DNA from: Egibacteraceae bacterium
Lineage (GTDB): Bacteria > Actinomycetota > Nitriliruptoria > Euzebyales > Egibacteraceae
DNA: 64,000 bases
Reading direction: 5' to 3'
NCBI GenBank assembly: GCA_035540635.1
Contig: DATLGH010000003.1
Span: forward strand, 1 to 64,000
The position numbers were made by a program, and so were the translations under genes. The notes beneath the pieces were generated by a model that did no database searches, was not told the DNA's origin, and saw only the letters and a list, made by a program, of their open reading frames with translations. Within the stretch, counting starts at the first letter, position 1, and the number at the start of each line of letters is the position of its first letter. Below are positions 1-8,994 of the stretch, one piece after another.

Positions 1-684
1 GACGTCCTCGCGACCGCCAAGGCGCAACGCTGGGACCCCGCAGAGGTCCTGCGGGTGCTGCTGACAGAGGAAGCCGCCGGCCGCGACGTCGCCACCCGCA
101 ACCAGCGACGCAAAGCGGCCGGGTTTCCCTCCGGCAAGACCCTCGACGCGTGGGACCCCGACGCGTCGTCGATCCCGCCGCCCACCCAGACCGCCCTGGC
201 CACCCTCGAATGGGTCGCCCGAGCGGAGAACCTCGCGGTGTGCGGGCCCAGCGGCACCGGCAAGTCGCACTTCGTCGAGGCGCTCGGGCACGCCTGCATC
301 GACGCCGGCCTGCGCGTCGCCTGGTTCACCCTCGAGAGCCTGACCGTCACCCTCGGGCGGGCCAAAGCCGACGCGTCGATCGCCAAGACCGTCGCCCGCA
401 TCACCCGCGCCGACCTCATCGTGGTTGACGACGTCGGCATGCTCCCCGCAGGCCAAGACTCAGCCGAGGCGTTCTACCGCGTCATCGACGCCGCCTACGA
501 ACGCCGCAGCGTCGCCGTCACCAGCAACCTGCATCCCAGCGGGTTCGACACGATCATGCCCAAGACCCTGGCCACCGCCACCGTCGACCGCCTGCTCCAC
601 CACGCCCACGTCGTCCTCACCAAAGGCAGCTCCCACCGGCTGGCAGAAGCCACCGCCGGCAAGGGGGTGATGCCCCTCGCCTGA
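1..684 (+). CDS. istB: IS21-family helper ATPase IstB, 5'-truncated by the window edge
   Basis: The frame is open from base 1, so the N-terminus lies outside the window. The 227 visible codons hold a Walker A motif (GPSGTGKS, near codon 82) and a Walker B stretch (DLIVVDDVG, near codons 138-146), followed by the SNLHPSGF segment typical of IstB/DnaC-like AAA+ proteins. IstB proteins assist the IstA transposase of IS21 elements in target selection and strand transfer. The gene runs up to a repeat array that looks like the IS21 end, so this is the right part of an element whose istA should lie to the left. No frameshift is seen in the visible part, so it may still be functional. Confidence 0.9.
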   Translation, partial: DVLATAKAQRWDPAEVLRVLLTEEAAGRDVATRNQRRKAAGFPSGKTLDAWDPDASSIPPPTQTALATLEWVARAENLAVCGPSGTGKSHFVEALGHACIDAGLRVAWFTLESLTVTLGRAKADASIAKTVARITRADLIVVDDVGMLPAGQDSAEAFYRVIDAAYERRSVAVTSNLHPSGFDTIMPKTLATATVDRLLHHAHVVLTKGSSHRLAEATAGKGVMPLA

Positions 685-796
685 CACCGCAGGTCAGCTG
701 TCCGCCAGCCCGGCGATCTGCTGGCCACCCACCCGGAGATCACATGGCCACCAACCCGGAAGACAACTGTCCGCCCACCCGGAAGTCAACATGTCC
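685..796. repeat. Five degenerate direct repeats at the IS21 right end
   Basis: Directly after the istB stop there are five related units of 19-21 bases at about 685-703, 706-726, 730-749, 753-772 and 776-796. The clearest three follow the pattern CAnCCGGAAGnCAACATGTCC. Spacing is about 23 bases, close to two helical turns. IS21 elements are known to carry several transposase-binding repeats at each end, so this most likely marks the right terminus. The exact last base is not determined. Confidence 0.65.
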
Positions 797-1019
797 CTTG
801 ACACCGTTCCACGCCCCTTGCGCCGGAGGATTCGTCAACGTCGGCTCCTGGACCAACGACGTCTTCCGTGGCCTTCACCGCCGCCGAGGCGGCGAGGCAT
901 CCCCACGTGTCCGCCTTGCGGCGGGCCGAGATTACGACGCTTGCTCGGGCTTCGCTCACGTTGCGGACCGGTCGTTGCTCTACCCCGCTTCGACGATTGC
1001 GACCTCACGGCCGACGAGA

Positions 1020-1345
1020 CCTGCTTACTGCCTGGGTGGTGTCCGGCATGAAGGTTGCGTGAGCTCGGTTCAGGCTCTGTGCGGAACATGGGAACCTGTC
1101 GCCCTGAAACCGACACCGGAAGCCGAATGCGGCGTGTGCTGCCATAGCCAACCCGGGCGTCGAGAGGGAGCGTCCCAAGCGGTGAGCACCGTGAGGGGCT
1201 GAGTACCGGTAGCAGGCACGGGGACGGACCGTCTCGTAGTAGCGACGAAGCCCGGTAACGCGGGTGGAGCCAGGGGACGGGTTATCCGTTCAAGGACGCT
1301 CGGTCAACCAGCCCACAAAGGGGATGGGAGGAGCCGCGGCAGCGG
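1020..1345 (+). mobile_element. Probable group II intron relic (RNA part only, maturase ORF lost)
   Basis: The stretch contains blocks that, from memory, recur in bacterial group II introns ahead of the LtrA-type reverse transcriptase: TAGTAGCGACGAAGCCCGG near 1236, GGTAACGCGGGTGGAGC near 1254 and GACGGGTTATCCG near 1276. No reverse-transcriptase or maturase frame follows; the sequence passes into a methyltransferase scrap instead. I therefore read it as the 5' part of a truncated intron. Its 5' limit is unclear, and nothing was identified between about 797 and 1019. Covariance-model comparison would decide. Confidence 0.4.
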
Positions 1346-1470
1346 GCTTCTTTGATCCCAGCGTTGAGCAAGCGGACACGATCCAAGCTCCTATGTCTTC
1401 CCGAAGGCGGGGAGGTACTCGATGTCGGCTGCGGCTTCGGCCGCATCGCCGGGTCACTGCAGGACCGCGG
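1346..1470 (+). pseudogene. Fragment of a SAM-dependent methyltransferase
   Basis: One frame, beginning ATG at 1352, gives about 40 residues containing GGEVLDVGCGFGRIAGSL. This is a textbook class I methyltransferase motif I (SAM-binding glycine loop). The similarity stops near GYVPR, and the next recognisable coding sequence (IS1380 tail) is in another frame. Only the N-terminal scrap of the enzyme remains, trapped between mobile-element remnants. The substrate cannot be inferred. Confidence 0.5.
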
Positions 1471-1473
1471 CTA

Positions 1474-1926
1474 CGTTCCGCGCCTGGGACGCCACCCGGC
1501 TGTGGGTCGAGCTCGTCCTGCTCGCCGCGGTCCTGCTGGCCGCCCTGCAACAGCTCATCGATGACGACGGGCTGCGCGTCGCCGGGCCCCGTCGCCTGCG
1601 CTACACCCTGCTCAAGGTCGCCGCCAGGGTCGTCGTCCACGCCCGTCGGACCTGGCTGCATCTGGACGCCGCCTGGCCCTGGACACCACAACTGCTCGCC
1701 GCGCGCCGCCGATTGCCTGAGCTCACCCCCACGCTCGCGTAACCGACCCAGGCCCGACACGGCGACACCAACGGTGTCCTACTCCACCGTGCCTACGCAC
1801 GATTCACACGCCCCCGCGCGTCACCGCGCCCACCGGCTGCGAGCTCGCGCCACCGGCCGACAGCAACGGCCGGTCGCCCGCCGAAACAAGCAAGCAACCG
1901 GGGCCCTTACCGAAAGATCGGGGCTG
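1474..1926 (+). mobile_element. IS1380-like element remnant: transposase C-terminus plus right end
   Basis: A frame ending at 1742 encodes about 90 residues containing RLWVELVLLAA, RLRYTLLKVAARVVVHARRT and WLHLDAAWPW, which match the C-terminal helices of IS1380-family DDE transposases as I know them. The catalytic N-terminal and central parts are absent. Downstream non-coding sequence to about 1926 ends in TTACCGAAAGATCGGGGC, a plausible terminal repeat. The next bases belong to an unrelated decarboxylase pseudogene, which is consistent with insertion into that gene. Confidence 0.6.
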
Positions 1927-1929
1927 GCT

Positions 1930-2494
1930 GGCGCCGTCGAACCGGCGGCGGAAGCAAACGACGCCGAGCGCGGGTGGCAGCAGCAGCTCGAGGTGATCTC
2001 GAACGCCGCCCGCAGTTGCGCGCCATCGCGGACGAGCAGCGATCCGCACTCGAACGGCTGGTACAGCCACGTGTGGCGGCATGTTCGCCGCCGACCCCCC
2101 GCTGGTCAGCGCGCCCGCCGCCGCGGCGGGGTAGCCCATCCACTCCCCGAACCAGTCGAGCACGACGAGCTCCACACCTGGCCCGGCCCCGCTGACTCCA
2201 TCCACGACCCGCATGGATGTTCGCCGCGTTGGCGCGAAGTCGCCGAGCACCCCCGGCCACATGCCGCAGCGGGGATGAAGGCGAAGTAGCCGGGGTGATC
2301 GCAGGCGCGACGATAACGGCAGTACGTCGGGGCCAGCTCGTCGAACACTGCGGAGAAGTCCGCGCCGTCCTCGGGCGGCGGTCGGCGCAGGCGCTCCCAT
2401 CTTCTCGCGGGTCGCCCGGTCGATGAGCCGTGACGGTCTCGTAGTCGATCCGGCGCATGGTCTCCGCGTCGAGTCCGAGCGGGTCAAGGTCCAT
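1930..2494 (-). pseudogene. Pyridoxal-5'-phosphate-dependent (group II) decarboxylase pseudogene with catalytic core deleted
   Basis: The N-terminus reads MDLDPLGLDAETMRRI from 2494. It continues across several reading frames through HPGYFAFIP, SWMESAGPGQVELVVLDWF and GALTSGGSAAN, all conserved in aromatic-amino-acid/glutamate-type decarboxylases. It then jumps at about 2065 directly to WLYQPFECGSLLVRDGAQL, which in family members lies some 150 residues later, just after the PLP-binding lysine. The lysine itself is lost at the junction. Several frameshifts, the internal deletion and truncation beside the IS1380 end show it is dead. Confidence 0.7.
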
Positions 2495-2519
2495 CCGTAC
2501 CTGCGTTTCCGTGCAGGGT

Positions 2520-4160
2520 TCAGCCGGCGTCGCCGGCAAGCCGGCGGTCGACGAGTGCGTGGGCGGCCCCAGCGGTGCTCGGGTGACCAGTGACCGCTAC
2601 GAGGAAGTCCGTGCGGTCCAGTGCGAGCAGCCGGGTGTCCTAGGCTGCGGTGACGGTGGCCGTGCGGGGCACGTCACGCAGCAGCGCGATCTCCCCGAAG
2701 CCCTCCCCCGGGCCAAGCACGCTGGACAGCCCCGGGGGGTGACCTTCACGTGGCGCACCTCGACGATGTAGAAGCGGTCGCCAGCGGTTCCCGCGGCGAT
2801 GACGACGCCGGGCGGCGGGGACTTCCACCCGCATGCAGGCCGCCGCCAGGCTTTCCAGGACCGGCAGCGGGAGCGGCGCGAGCAGACAGACCCGCTGCAG
2901 CAGGTCGAGCTCGTGGCTGGGCACGTCGCCCGCGCGGTCCAGGCGCGCGAGCCCTCTGGCGCTGGCCACGGCCAGGATGGTCAGGAACGCCCCGAGGACG
3001 ACCAGCGCGCCGCGGACGCCGGCGACCCCGACGAGCAGGGACGCGGCCAGTGCGCCCAGGCCGAGCAGCGCCCACCACAGTCCCACGAAGGCACCGAGCG
3101 CCCGGCAGAGCACCTCGCCGGGCACGACCCGCTGCAGCAGCGTGAGAGCAATCACGTCCACCAGCGCGTTGCACACGTCGATGCCCGCGAGCAGCGCGAG
3201 GGCGGCGACCGGCAGTGGCACCACCCCGATGAGCGCCAGGCACACACCCCAGGTGGCGACGGCCACCCCGAGGGCTGTCACCAGCCGGTGGCGTCCAACG
3301 AACGCAAGCGCCCCGACAGAGCCACCAGGCCGCCGGCACCGACCGCGGCCTGCAACGAACCGACGCCGGGCTCGCCCATCGCGAGCAAGTCGATCGCTGT
3401 GACCACGACCGGCACCGGGACCGCGCCCAAGCACAGGGTGTACGCGAGGCACAGGCCTGCCACCAAGCGCGGTGCGGGGGCGCCGAGCCGGGCCGCGAAC
3501 CCTGCCAGGACGTCGCGCGGCCGGGTGACCGAGCGCACCGGTTGAATGGGGTCCACACCGTGCACGACGGTGGCAGCGGCGACGAGCAGCACGGCCAGGG
3601 CGACGAAGACGGCGGGGACCGCGGCGGCTGCGAGCAGCACGGCGGCCGACGCCGGCCCGAGCAGCGTGCCGAGGTTCTCCACCGTCGTGGTCGTCGCGTT
3701 GGCGGCGTCAGCTCCTCGGGTGTGGCCGCCAAGCTCGGGCTGCAGGGCGGAGTGGAACGGCCAGTGCAGTCTGAAGGCAAGCGCGTCGGCGGCCGCGATC
3801 GCGTACACGATCGCCGGGGGCGCGCCCGCGACGACGAGGCCGGCGATGCCCGCGAGTGCGGCGGCGCGGACGGCGAGCACACCAGTGAGCACCCGCGAGC
3901 GAGGCCAGCGGTCGGCGAGCGCGACCCGCCACCGGGCCGAGCACGGCCGCCGGCAGGGTCCGCACGACACCGACGACCCCCACGGCGACGACGCCGCCGG
4001 CCCCGAACGCGTACACGCCGAGGGCGACCAGCTGGGCGCCCTCGGCGGTGATCCCCCCGCCCCAAGCCGGCTGGATGCGTCGCTGGTTGGGTTTGGCCAG
4101 CGCGGTCCGCACCGCTCCAAGGGACGCCGCCGCGCGTGACGCCCTGCTGCCGCCCGCCAT
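2520..4160 (-). pseudogene. MFS transporter with C-terminal cyclic-nucleotide-binding domain, frameshifted pseudogene
   Basis: Reading from 4160 the protein starts [18 protein letters not shown] and shows MFS-like membrane helices spread over at least three frames: GVYAFGAGGVVAVGVVGVV, then LAVRAAALAGIAGLVVAGAP, then ALGVAVATWGVCLALIGVV. The C-terminal part has a cNMP-binding-domain signature, DRFYIVEVRHVKV in one frame and GEGFGEIALLRDVPRTATV in another, followed by an in-frame TAG (2640-2642) before DTRLLALDRTDF. The last stop is at 2520-2522. The combination (MFS plus cNMP domain) is a known architecture. Four or so frameshifts plus the stop argue for decay rather than sequencing error. 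Confidence 0.7.
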
Positions 4161-4412
4161 GCATCCTGTCCTGCGCCAGCCCCGTCCGTGGCGAAAACGG
4201 TGCGCGCTCGACCGCGCCGCTGTCAACACCTAGCCCGGGGCGGTGAGTGACGATGCGCCCTTCGCGCCCGGCACCGGCGAACTTCGGAGCGCGCGGGTCG
4301 TTCTGCGGCATCCCGCATCGCCGCTACGACGAGGCAGTGCCCGGCAGTGTCAGAGCTTGCCCCCAGGTACGGTTGGTTGTGGGGTGATCCTGTCGGGAGA
4401 AGAAGACGACCG

Positions 4413-7313
4413 ATGAGAGCCTTGGGATGTCCCCTGCTGGTGGGCCGGGCCGAGGAGTTCGCTGTCCTGCTGGAAGCGGTCGAGGCGGCCGCCGCAGGCT
4501 CCGGTGAGGTGATGTTCCTCGTCGGCGAGGCCGGTGTCGGCAAGTCGCGGCTGGCTGCCGCGGCGGCAGAGGCGGGACAGTCACGGGGCATGACCGTGCT
4601 GCGGGGTCGAGCCGTGGCCACTGGCGCCACCGTGCCTTACCGCCCGTGGGCCGAGGCGTTCTTGTCCGCCTTGCGTGACACGGCCTTTCCCGACCGTGCC
4701 GAGCTCGAGCCCTTCCGCGGGGCCCTGGGCCGCCTCGTGCCCGCGTGGCGGGCCGCCGATCTCCCTGAGCTCGGCGAGTCGGCTGTCGCGCTGGGGGAAG
4801 GCGCTCTGCGGCTGCTGCGCACCGTCGGCAACGGGCGGGGCACGATCGTCATGCTCGAGGACCTGCACTGGGCCGATCCTGACTCGGTGGCCCTGGTCGA
4901 GTACCTCGCCGACAAGCTCGCCGGTGAGCCGACGCTGGTCATCGGGACCCTCCGACCGGAGGATACCGGGCCGGCGCTGCGGGTGGCCCAGCAGCTGCAC
5001 GGCCGCCGGGAGGCCCAGCTAGTGACCCTGCGCCGACTCGGCGAGGAGGAGGTGCGGGCCATGGCGCGGGCCTGCCTTGGAGTCACCGATCCGCCGGCAG
5101 GCGTGGACGAACTGCTGATCGGCTACGCCGACGGCCTGCCGTTCTTCGTCGAGGAGCTGCTCGCCTCCCTGGTCAGCAGCGGCACCCTGGTCCGCGCCCA
5201 GGGCGGCTGGCAGCTCCGCGGCGTGGCCCGCCCCAGCGTCCCGTTGACCTTTGGCGACACCGTCCGCCAGCGGCTGCGCGACCTCGGGCACGGCGGGATG
5301 CGGCTGCTGGCCGCCGCGGCGCTGCTCGGCCGGCACTTCGACTGGACGTTGCTGGTCAGCGCCTTGGAGGCGGACGAAGCCACGGTGCTGGACACGCTTC
5401 GCCGGGCGATCGACGCCCACCTGGTCGAGGAGGGCCCGGGGACTGGCCGGTTTCGCTTCCGCCATGCTCTGTCCCGCGACGCGGCGCTTGGGACCCTGCT
5501 GTCGCCGGAACGTCAGGTCCTCGCGCAACGCCTGCTCGCGGGGGTGCGCGAGCGGCATCCGACGCTGCCGGGCGACTGGTGCCAGGTCGGCGCGGGGCTT
5601 GCGGTCCAGGCCGGAGACCCCGAGCAGGCGGCGGCGCTGCTGGTGGAGGCCGGCCGGCGGGCCCTGGCCGCCGGCGCGCTGGCGACGGCCACGGACGCGG
5701 CCGAGCAGGCCGGGGCCCTGGCCGACCAGCGCGGAGCCACCGCCCTATCGGCCACCGAGCTGCTGGTCACCGCCCTGGCGTCGGCCGGGGAAACCGACCG
5801 GGCCGCGGCCGTCGGCGCTCAGCTGCTGGACCGGTTGGAAGCAGCCGGCGCCGAGCCGGCGCGCCGCACGGCGACCCACCTGGAGCTGGCGAGGTCCGCC
5901 GCCGCCGCCACCGACTGGGCGCAGGCCCGCCGCCACGTCGACGCGGCCCGCCGCCTCGCGCCTACCACCGAGCCGACCCTGGTCGCCCAGGTGGAGGTGG
6001 TGAACGCGCAGGTGGCGTTGGGTGAGCACCGCCCGCACGAGGCAGCCCGGGCCGCCGATGCCGCCCTCCACGCCGCCCGGCGTAGCCAGCGCCCCATGGT
6101 GGTCTGCGAAGCCCTGGAGGTCCTCGGTCGGGTGGCGCGCCTGACCGACTGGACCCGGGCCGAGGTGTACTTCACCGAGGCGCTGCGGACCGCTGAGGCC
6201 GCAGCGTTGCCGCTGTGGAGGATTCGGGCACTCGGCGAGCTCGGCATCCAGGACGTCTTCACCGCCGGCTCGACCGCCCGTCTGGACCTGACCCGCCGCC
6301 TGGCCGAGGAAGCCGGCGCGCTGGTACAGGCAGCCCACGCCGACCTGCACCTGGCCGTGCTGCACCATCTGCACCACGACATCGAGGAGGGGCTGGTCGC
6401 GGCCGAGCGCGCGGAGCACGCCGCCCGCCGCTACCGCCTCGGACTGCTGTTGCCGGCGGTCCTGTCCAACCGCGCCCTGCTCGAGCTCGGCCGCGGTCGA
6501 GAGGACGAGGCGGCATCGCTCACCGAGGAGGCCCTGGCTCTCGCCGGCGGCGACCCGCAGGTGGAGGCGAACATCCGCGGGATGCCCCGCACGCTCCTGG
6601 GGCTGGTACGCGGCGACCGGGCCGCAGGACGCGGCGAGCTCGAGCAGGCGGTCTCGGTCATGCCCCCGGCGTCGGACGCGGCCAGCGGCCCGTTTCCGGA
6701 TCTGCTCCTGCTGCTGCGCCTCCTCGACGATGACCTCACGTCCGAGCAGGACGACGCCCTGGCCCCTGTCGACCGGATCCGCCACCGGCTGGGCGAGGGG
6801 TTCTATCAGGGGGCTCGAGCGGTGCAGACGGGTCGCGGCGGGGACGCAGACCAGGCAACCGCGCGGTTCGGAGACGCCGAGGACGCGTTCGCGCCGATGC
6901 CAGGATTCCTGCGGCTTCTGCGGTGGCTGGTTGCCGAGCCGGCGTGGCACGACGGCTGGGGCGCCCCGGTCGCCTGGCTGCGGGACGCCGTGGTCTTCTT
7001 CGAGGGTACGGGCTGGACGCGCCTGGCCGCCTCCAGCCGTGGGTTGCTGCGCCGATTCGGAGTCGCTGCGCCACCGCGCCGGTCCGCCGCCTCCGTGCCT
7101 CCCGCCCTGGCCGCCCTGGGGATCACGGTGCGCGAGGCCGAGGTCCTCGCCTTGGTCGAGGAGGGCCTGCCCAACCGTGCCATCGCCGAGCACCTGGTGC
7201 TGTCGGTCCGCACGGTCGAGAAGCACGTCGAGCGGCTGCTGGCCAAGACCGGCGCGTCCACCCGTGCGGAGCTTGCCGCACGGTCAGTGCGCCTATCCCA
7301 CCAGGCACCGTAG
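4413..7313 (+). CDS. Large LuxR-family regulator with N-terminal AAA ATPase and tetratricopeptide-like region
   Basis: The 966-residue protein has a Walker A GEAGVGKS near residues 37-45, a Walker B VMLEDLHWAD near 147-156, a long alanine-rich helical middle resembling TPR repeats, and a C-terminal LuxR helix-turn-helix (TVREAEVLALVEEGLPNRAI and VRTVEKHVERLL) in the last 60 residues. This is the ATPase-LuxR (MalT/LAL-like) architecture, which binds DNA when an inducer engages the middle region. The ATG at 4413 follows GGGAGAAG and starts just before the conserved LVGRAEEF. An in-frame GTG at 4347 would add 22 unlikely residues. The MBL and SnoaL genes downstream on the same strand are its likely targets. 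Confidence 0.9.
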   Translation: MRALGCPLLVGRAEEFAVLLEAVEAAAAGSGEVMFLVGEAGVGKSRLAAAAAEAGQSRGMTVLRGRAVATGATVPYRPWAEAFLSALRDTAFPDRAELEPFRGALGRLVPAWRAADLPELGESAVALGEGALRLLRTVGNGRGTIVMLEDLHWADPDSVALVEYLADKLAGEPTLVIGTLRPEDTGPALRVAQQLHGRREAQLVTLRRLGEEEVRAMARACLGVTDPPAGVDELLIGYADGLPFFVEELLASLVSSGTLVRAQGGWQLRGVARPSVPLTFGDTVRQRLRDLGHGGMRLLAAAALLGRHFDWTLLVSALEADEATVLDTLRRAIDAHLVEEGPGTGRFRFRHALSRDAALGTLLSPERQVLAQRLLAGVRERHPTLPGDWCQVGAGLAVQAGDPEQAAALLVEAGRRALAAGALATATDAAEQAGALADQRGATALSATELLVTALASAGETDRAAAVGAQLLDRLEAAGAEPARRTATHLELARSAAAATDWAQARRHVDAARRLAPTTEPTLVAQVEVVNAQVALGEHRPHEAARAADAALHAARRSQRPMVVCEALEVLGRVARLTDWTRAEVYFTEALRTAEAAALPLWRIRALGELGIQDVFTAGSTARLDLTRRLAEEAGALVQAAHADLHLAVLHHLHHDIEEGLVAAERAEHAARRYRLGLLLPAVLSNRALLELGRGREDEAASLTEEALALAGGDPQVEANIRGMPRTLLGLVRGDRAAGRGELEQAVSVMPPASDAASGPFPDLLLLLRLLDDDLTSEQDDALAPVDRIRHRLGEGFYQGARAVQTGRGGDADQATARFGDAEDAFAPMPGFLRLLRWLVAEPAWHDGWGAPVAWLRDAVVFFEGTGWTRLAASSRGLLRRFGVAAPPRRSAASVPPALAALGITVREAEVLALVEEGLPNRAIAEHLVLSVRTVEKHVERLLAKTGASTRAELAARSVRLSHQAP

Positions 7314-7405
7314 CCGTCACGCGCCACCAACGTACGTGGTGGCCGGACGCAAAGATACGTAGCCTCACCGCTGTGGCGGGGTACTGCGGCGGCCACCATG
7401 CCTGC

Positions 7406-8269
7406 ATGGACACCACCGCACACCCCAGCTTCCCTCCGTCCAGCGTCCCGGTCGACCCGTACCGGGTGGCACCCGACACGTGGATCATCCCGGAGCTGTT
7501 CCCCGCAGCCCCCGGCACGTTCGTCCCCGTCAACTCTCTGGTGATCGCCGGCAGCGAGCCCGTGATCGTCGACACGGGCACGCACCTCAACCAGCGCCGG
7601 TGGCTCGACCAGGTCTTCTGTCTCGTGGACCCGGACGCCGTGCGCTGGGTCTACCTGTCCCACGACGACCACGACCACGTGGGCAGCCTTCCGGCCGTGT
7701 TGGACGCCTGTCCCAATGCGACGCTCGTCACCACCTGGTTCAGCGTCGAGCGGCTCCGGGGCGACTACGCCCTTCCTATACAGCGCATGCGATGGGTCAA
7801 CGACGGCGACAGCTTCGATGCTGGCGACCGGAGCCTGGTAGCCGTCACCCCGCCGATCTTCGACTCGCCGACCAGCCGCGGCCTGTTCGACGCCCGCACC
7901 GGCGTCTACTGGGCAGTTGACGCGTTCGCCTGCCTGATCACCGACCCCGCCATGAACGACGTAGCGGACCTGGACACGGAGTTCTGGCGGCACGGGCTGC
8001 TGGACAACAACCGACTGATCTCGCCCTGGCACACACTGCTCGACCCGCGCAAGTTCGACCGGCACGTCGACAAGATCGCGACCCTGCCGATCCGCACCCT
8101 GACCTCGGCCCACAGCGCCGCGATCCACGGTGACCAGGTGGCCGACGCCCTGCGCCTCATCCGCCAGATTGCCCGCATGGACGCCGCCGCCCTTCCCGGC
8201 CAAGGCGACCTCGAGGCGCTCCTGGCGCTGCTCGCCGGCGACCAGACGCCGGCACCCAGCGCCCCGTAA
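7406..8269 (+). CDS. Metallo-beta-lactamase-fold hydrolase, flavodiiron-like
   Basis: The 287-residue protein has the MBL metal motif as SHDDHDHVG (H86, D88, D90, H91 region) and a later SAHSAA segment supplying a distal histidine. The first metal residues are HDDHDH rather than the usual HxHxDH, and spacing resembles the oxygen-binding diiron domain of flavodiiron proteins. No flavodoxin domain is attached. The start is the ATG giving MDTTAHPSF; the frame stays open much further upstream inside the LuxR gene, but that part is a shadow. It lies 92 bases after the LuxR gene and 38 bases before a SnoaL gene, suggesting one regulated unit. Substrate unknown. Confidence 0.8.
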   Translation: MDTTAHPSFPPSSVPVDPYRVAPDTWIIPELFPAAPGTFVPVNSLVIAGSEPVIVDTGTHLNQRRWLDQVFCLVDPDAVRWVYLSHDDHDHVGSLPAVLDACPNATLVTTWFSVERLRGDYALPIQRMRWVNDGDSFDAGDRSLVAVTPPIFDSPTSRGLFDARTGVYWAVDAFACLITDPAMNDVADLDTEFWRHGLLDNNRLISPWHTLLDPRKFDRHVDKIATLPIRTLTSAHSAAIHGDQVADALRLIRQIARMDAAALPGQGDLEALLALLAGDQTPAPSAP

Positions 8270-8307
8270 CCGTTCCACCAACCCCAGCAAGAAAGAAGGA
8301 GCACACC

Positions 8308-8688
8308 ATGTCAACCGAACGCAACAAGCAGACCGTCGTCGCCTACCTCGAGCTGGCGCTGAACGACAAGCAGCCCGCCCAGGCTGCCGAGGCCTACCTC
8401 GGCTCCCACTACATCCAGCACAACCCACAGGTGGCCGACGGCGCCGACGCGTTCGTCGAGTTCGTCACCGGCTTCACTCAGCAGTTCCCGGACTTGCACC
8501 TCGACATCAAGCGCGTCATCGCCGAAGGCGACCTGGTGGCGACCCACGGGCTGCTAACGGTCGCGCCGGCAGACCGGGGCACGGCGGTCACCGACATCTT
8601 CCGCCTCGAGGACGGCAAGATCGTCGAGCACTGGGACGTGATGCAGCCCGTCCCCGAGGAAGCGGCCAACCCCAACGCGATGACCTGA
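8308..8688 (+). CDS. SnoaL-like / NTF2-fold polyketide-cyclase-family protein
   Basis: The 126-residue protein (MSTERNKQTVVAYLELAL...) has the conserved SnoaL signature: an N-terminal helix, HYIQHNPQVADG, FPDLHLDIKRVIAEGDLVA and DIFRLEDGKIVEHWDVMQ. These small alpha+beta barrels include cyclases, isomerases and many stress-related proteins of unknown substrate. An AAGAAAGAAGGAG ribosome site sits just before the ATG. It follows the MBL gene by 38 bases and probably shares its transcript. Confidence 0.85.
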   Translation: MSTERNKQTVVAYLELALNDKQPAQAAEAYLGSHYIQHNPQVADGADAFVEFVTGFTQQFPDLHLDIKRVIAEGDLVATHGLLTVAPADRGTAVTDIFRLEDGKIVEHWDVMQPVPEEAANPNAMT

Positions 8689-8759
8689 GCCGTCATGTTC
8701 AGCCGGAGCCGGCTGGTCGTCACGCTTGGTTGCTCCGGGCGCGTCACTACCGGCGCCGG

Positions 8760-8908
8760 CCACCGTGAGGAAGAGGGCCTGTTGGCCCAGGCTTGCACCG
8801 TAAGCGGCTCCAACTCAGCGGGTGGGGGATGGTCGAGCTCGCCGGTGCAGCCGGCGGTCGTTGAACCAGGTGACGTAGTCGAGGGTGGCCAGTTCAAGCC
8901 GCTGGCGA
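8760..8908 (-). mobile_element. IS3-family transposase OrfB C-terminal remnant
   Basis: On the minus strand the sequence reads LELATLDYVTWFNDRRLH and, after a one-base insertion, GELDHPPPAELEPLTVQAWA. This is the C-terminal end of IS3-family OrfB integrase domains (…WFNxRRLHxxLxxxxPAE). Only about 45 residues persist and no terminal repeats were recognised. It is a small decayed fragment. Confidence 0.6.
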
Positions 8909-8994
8909 CAGGGCAGGGGCGATGCGTCCCGCGGTCGGTCGCAGGATCAAGTCCGCGTCATCCGCTCCCGGCCTCACTACAGGTCTGGCATTCT

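Noticed and set aside
744-1202. 152-residue plus-strand open frame
   Set aside because: No motif, high Arg/Cys content, and it overlaps the IS21 end and intron relic.
2799-3545. 248-residue plus-strand open frame
   Set aside because: Shadow of the MFS/cNMP pseudogene; composition is typical of antisense GC-rich sequence.
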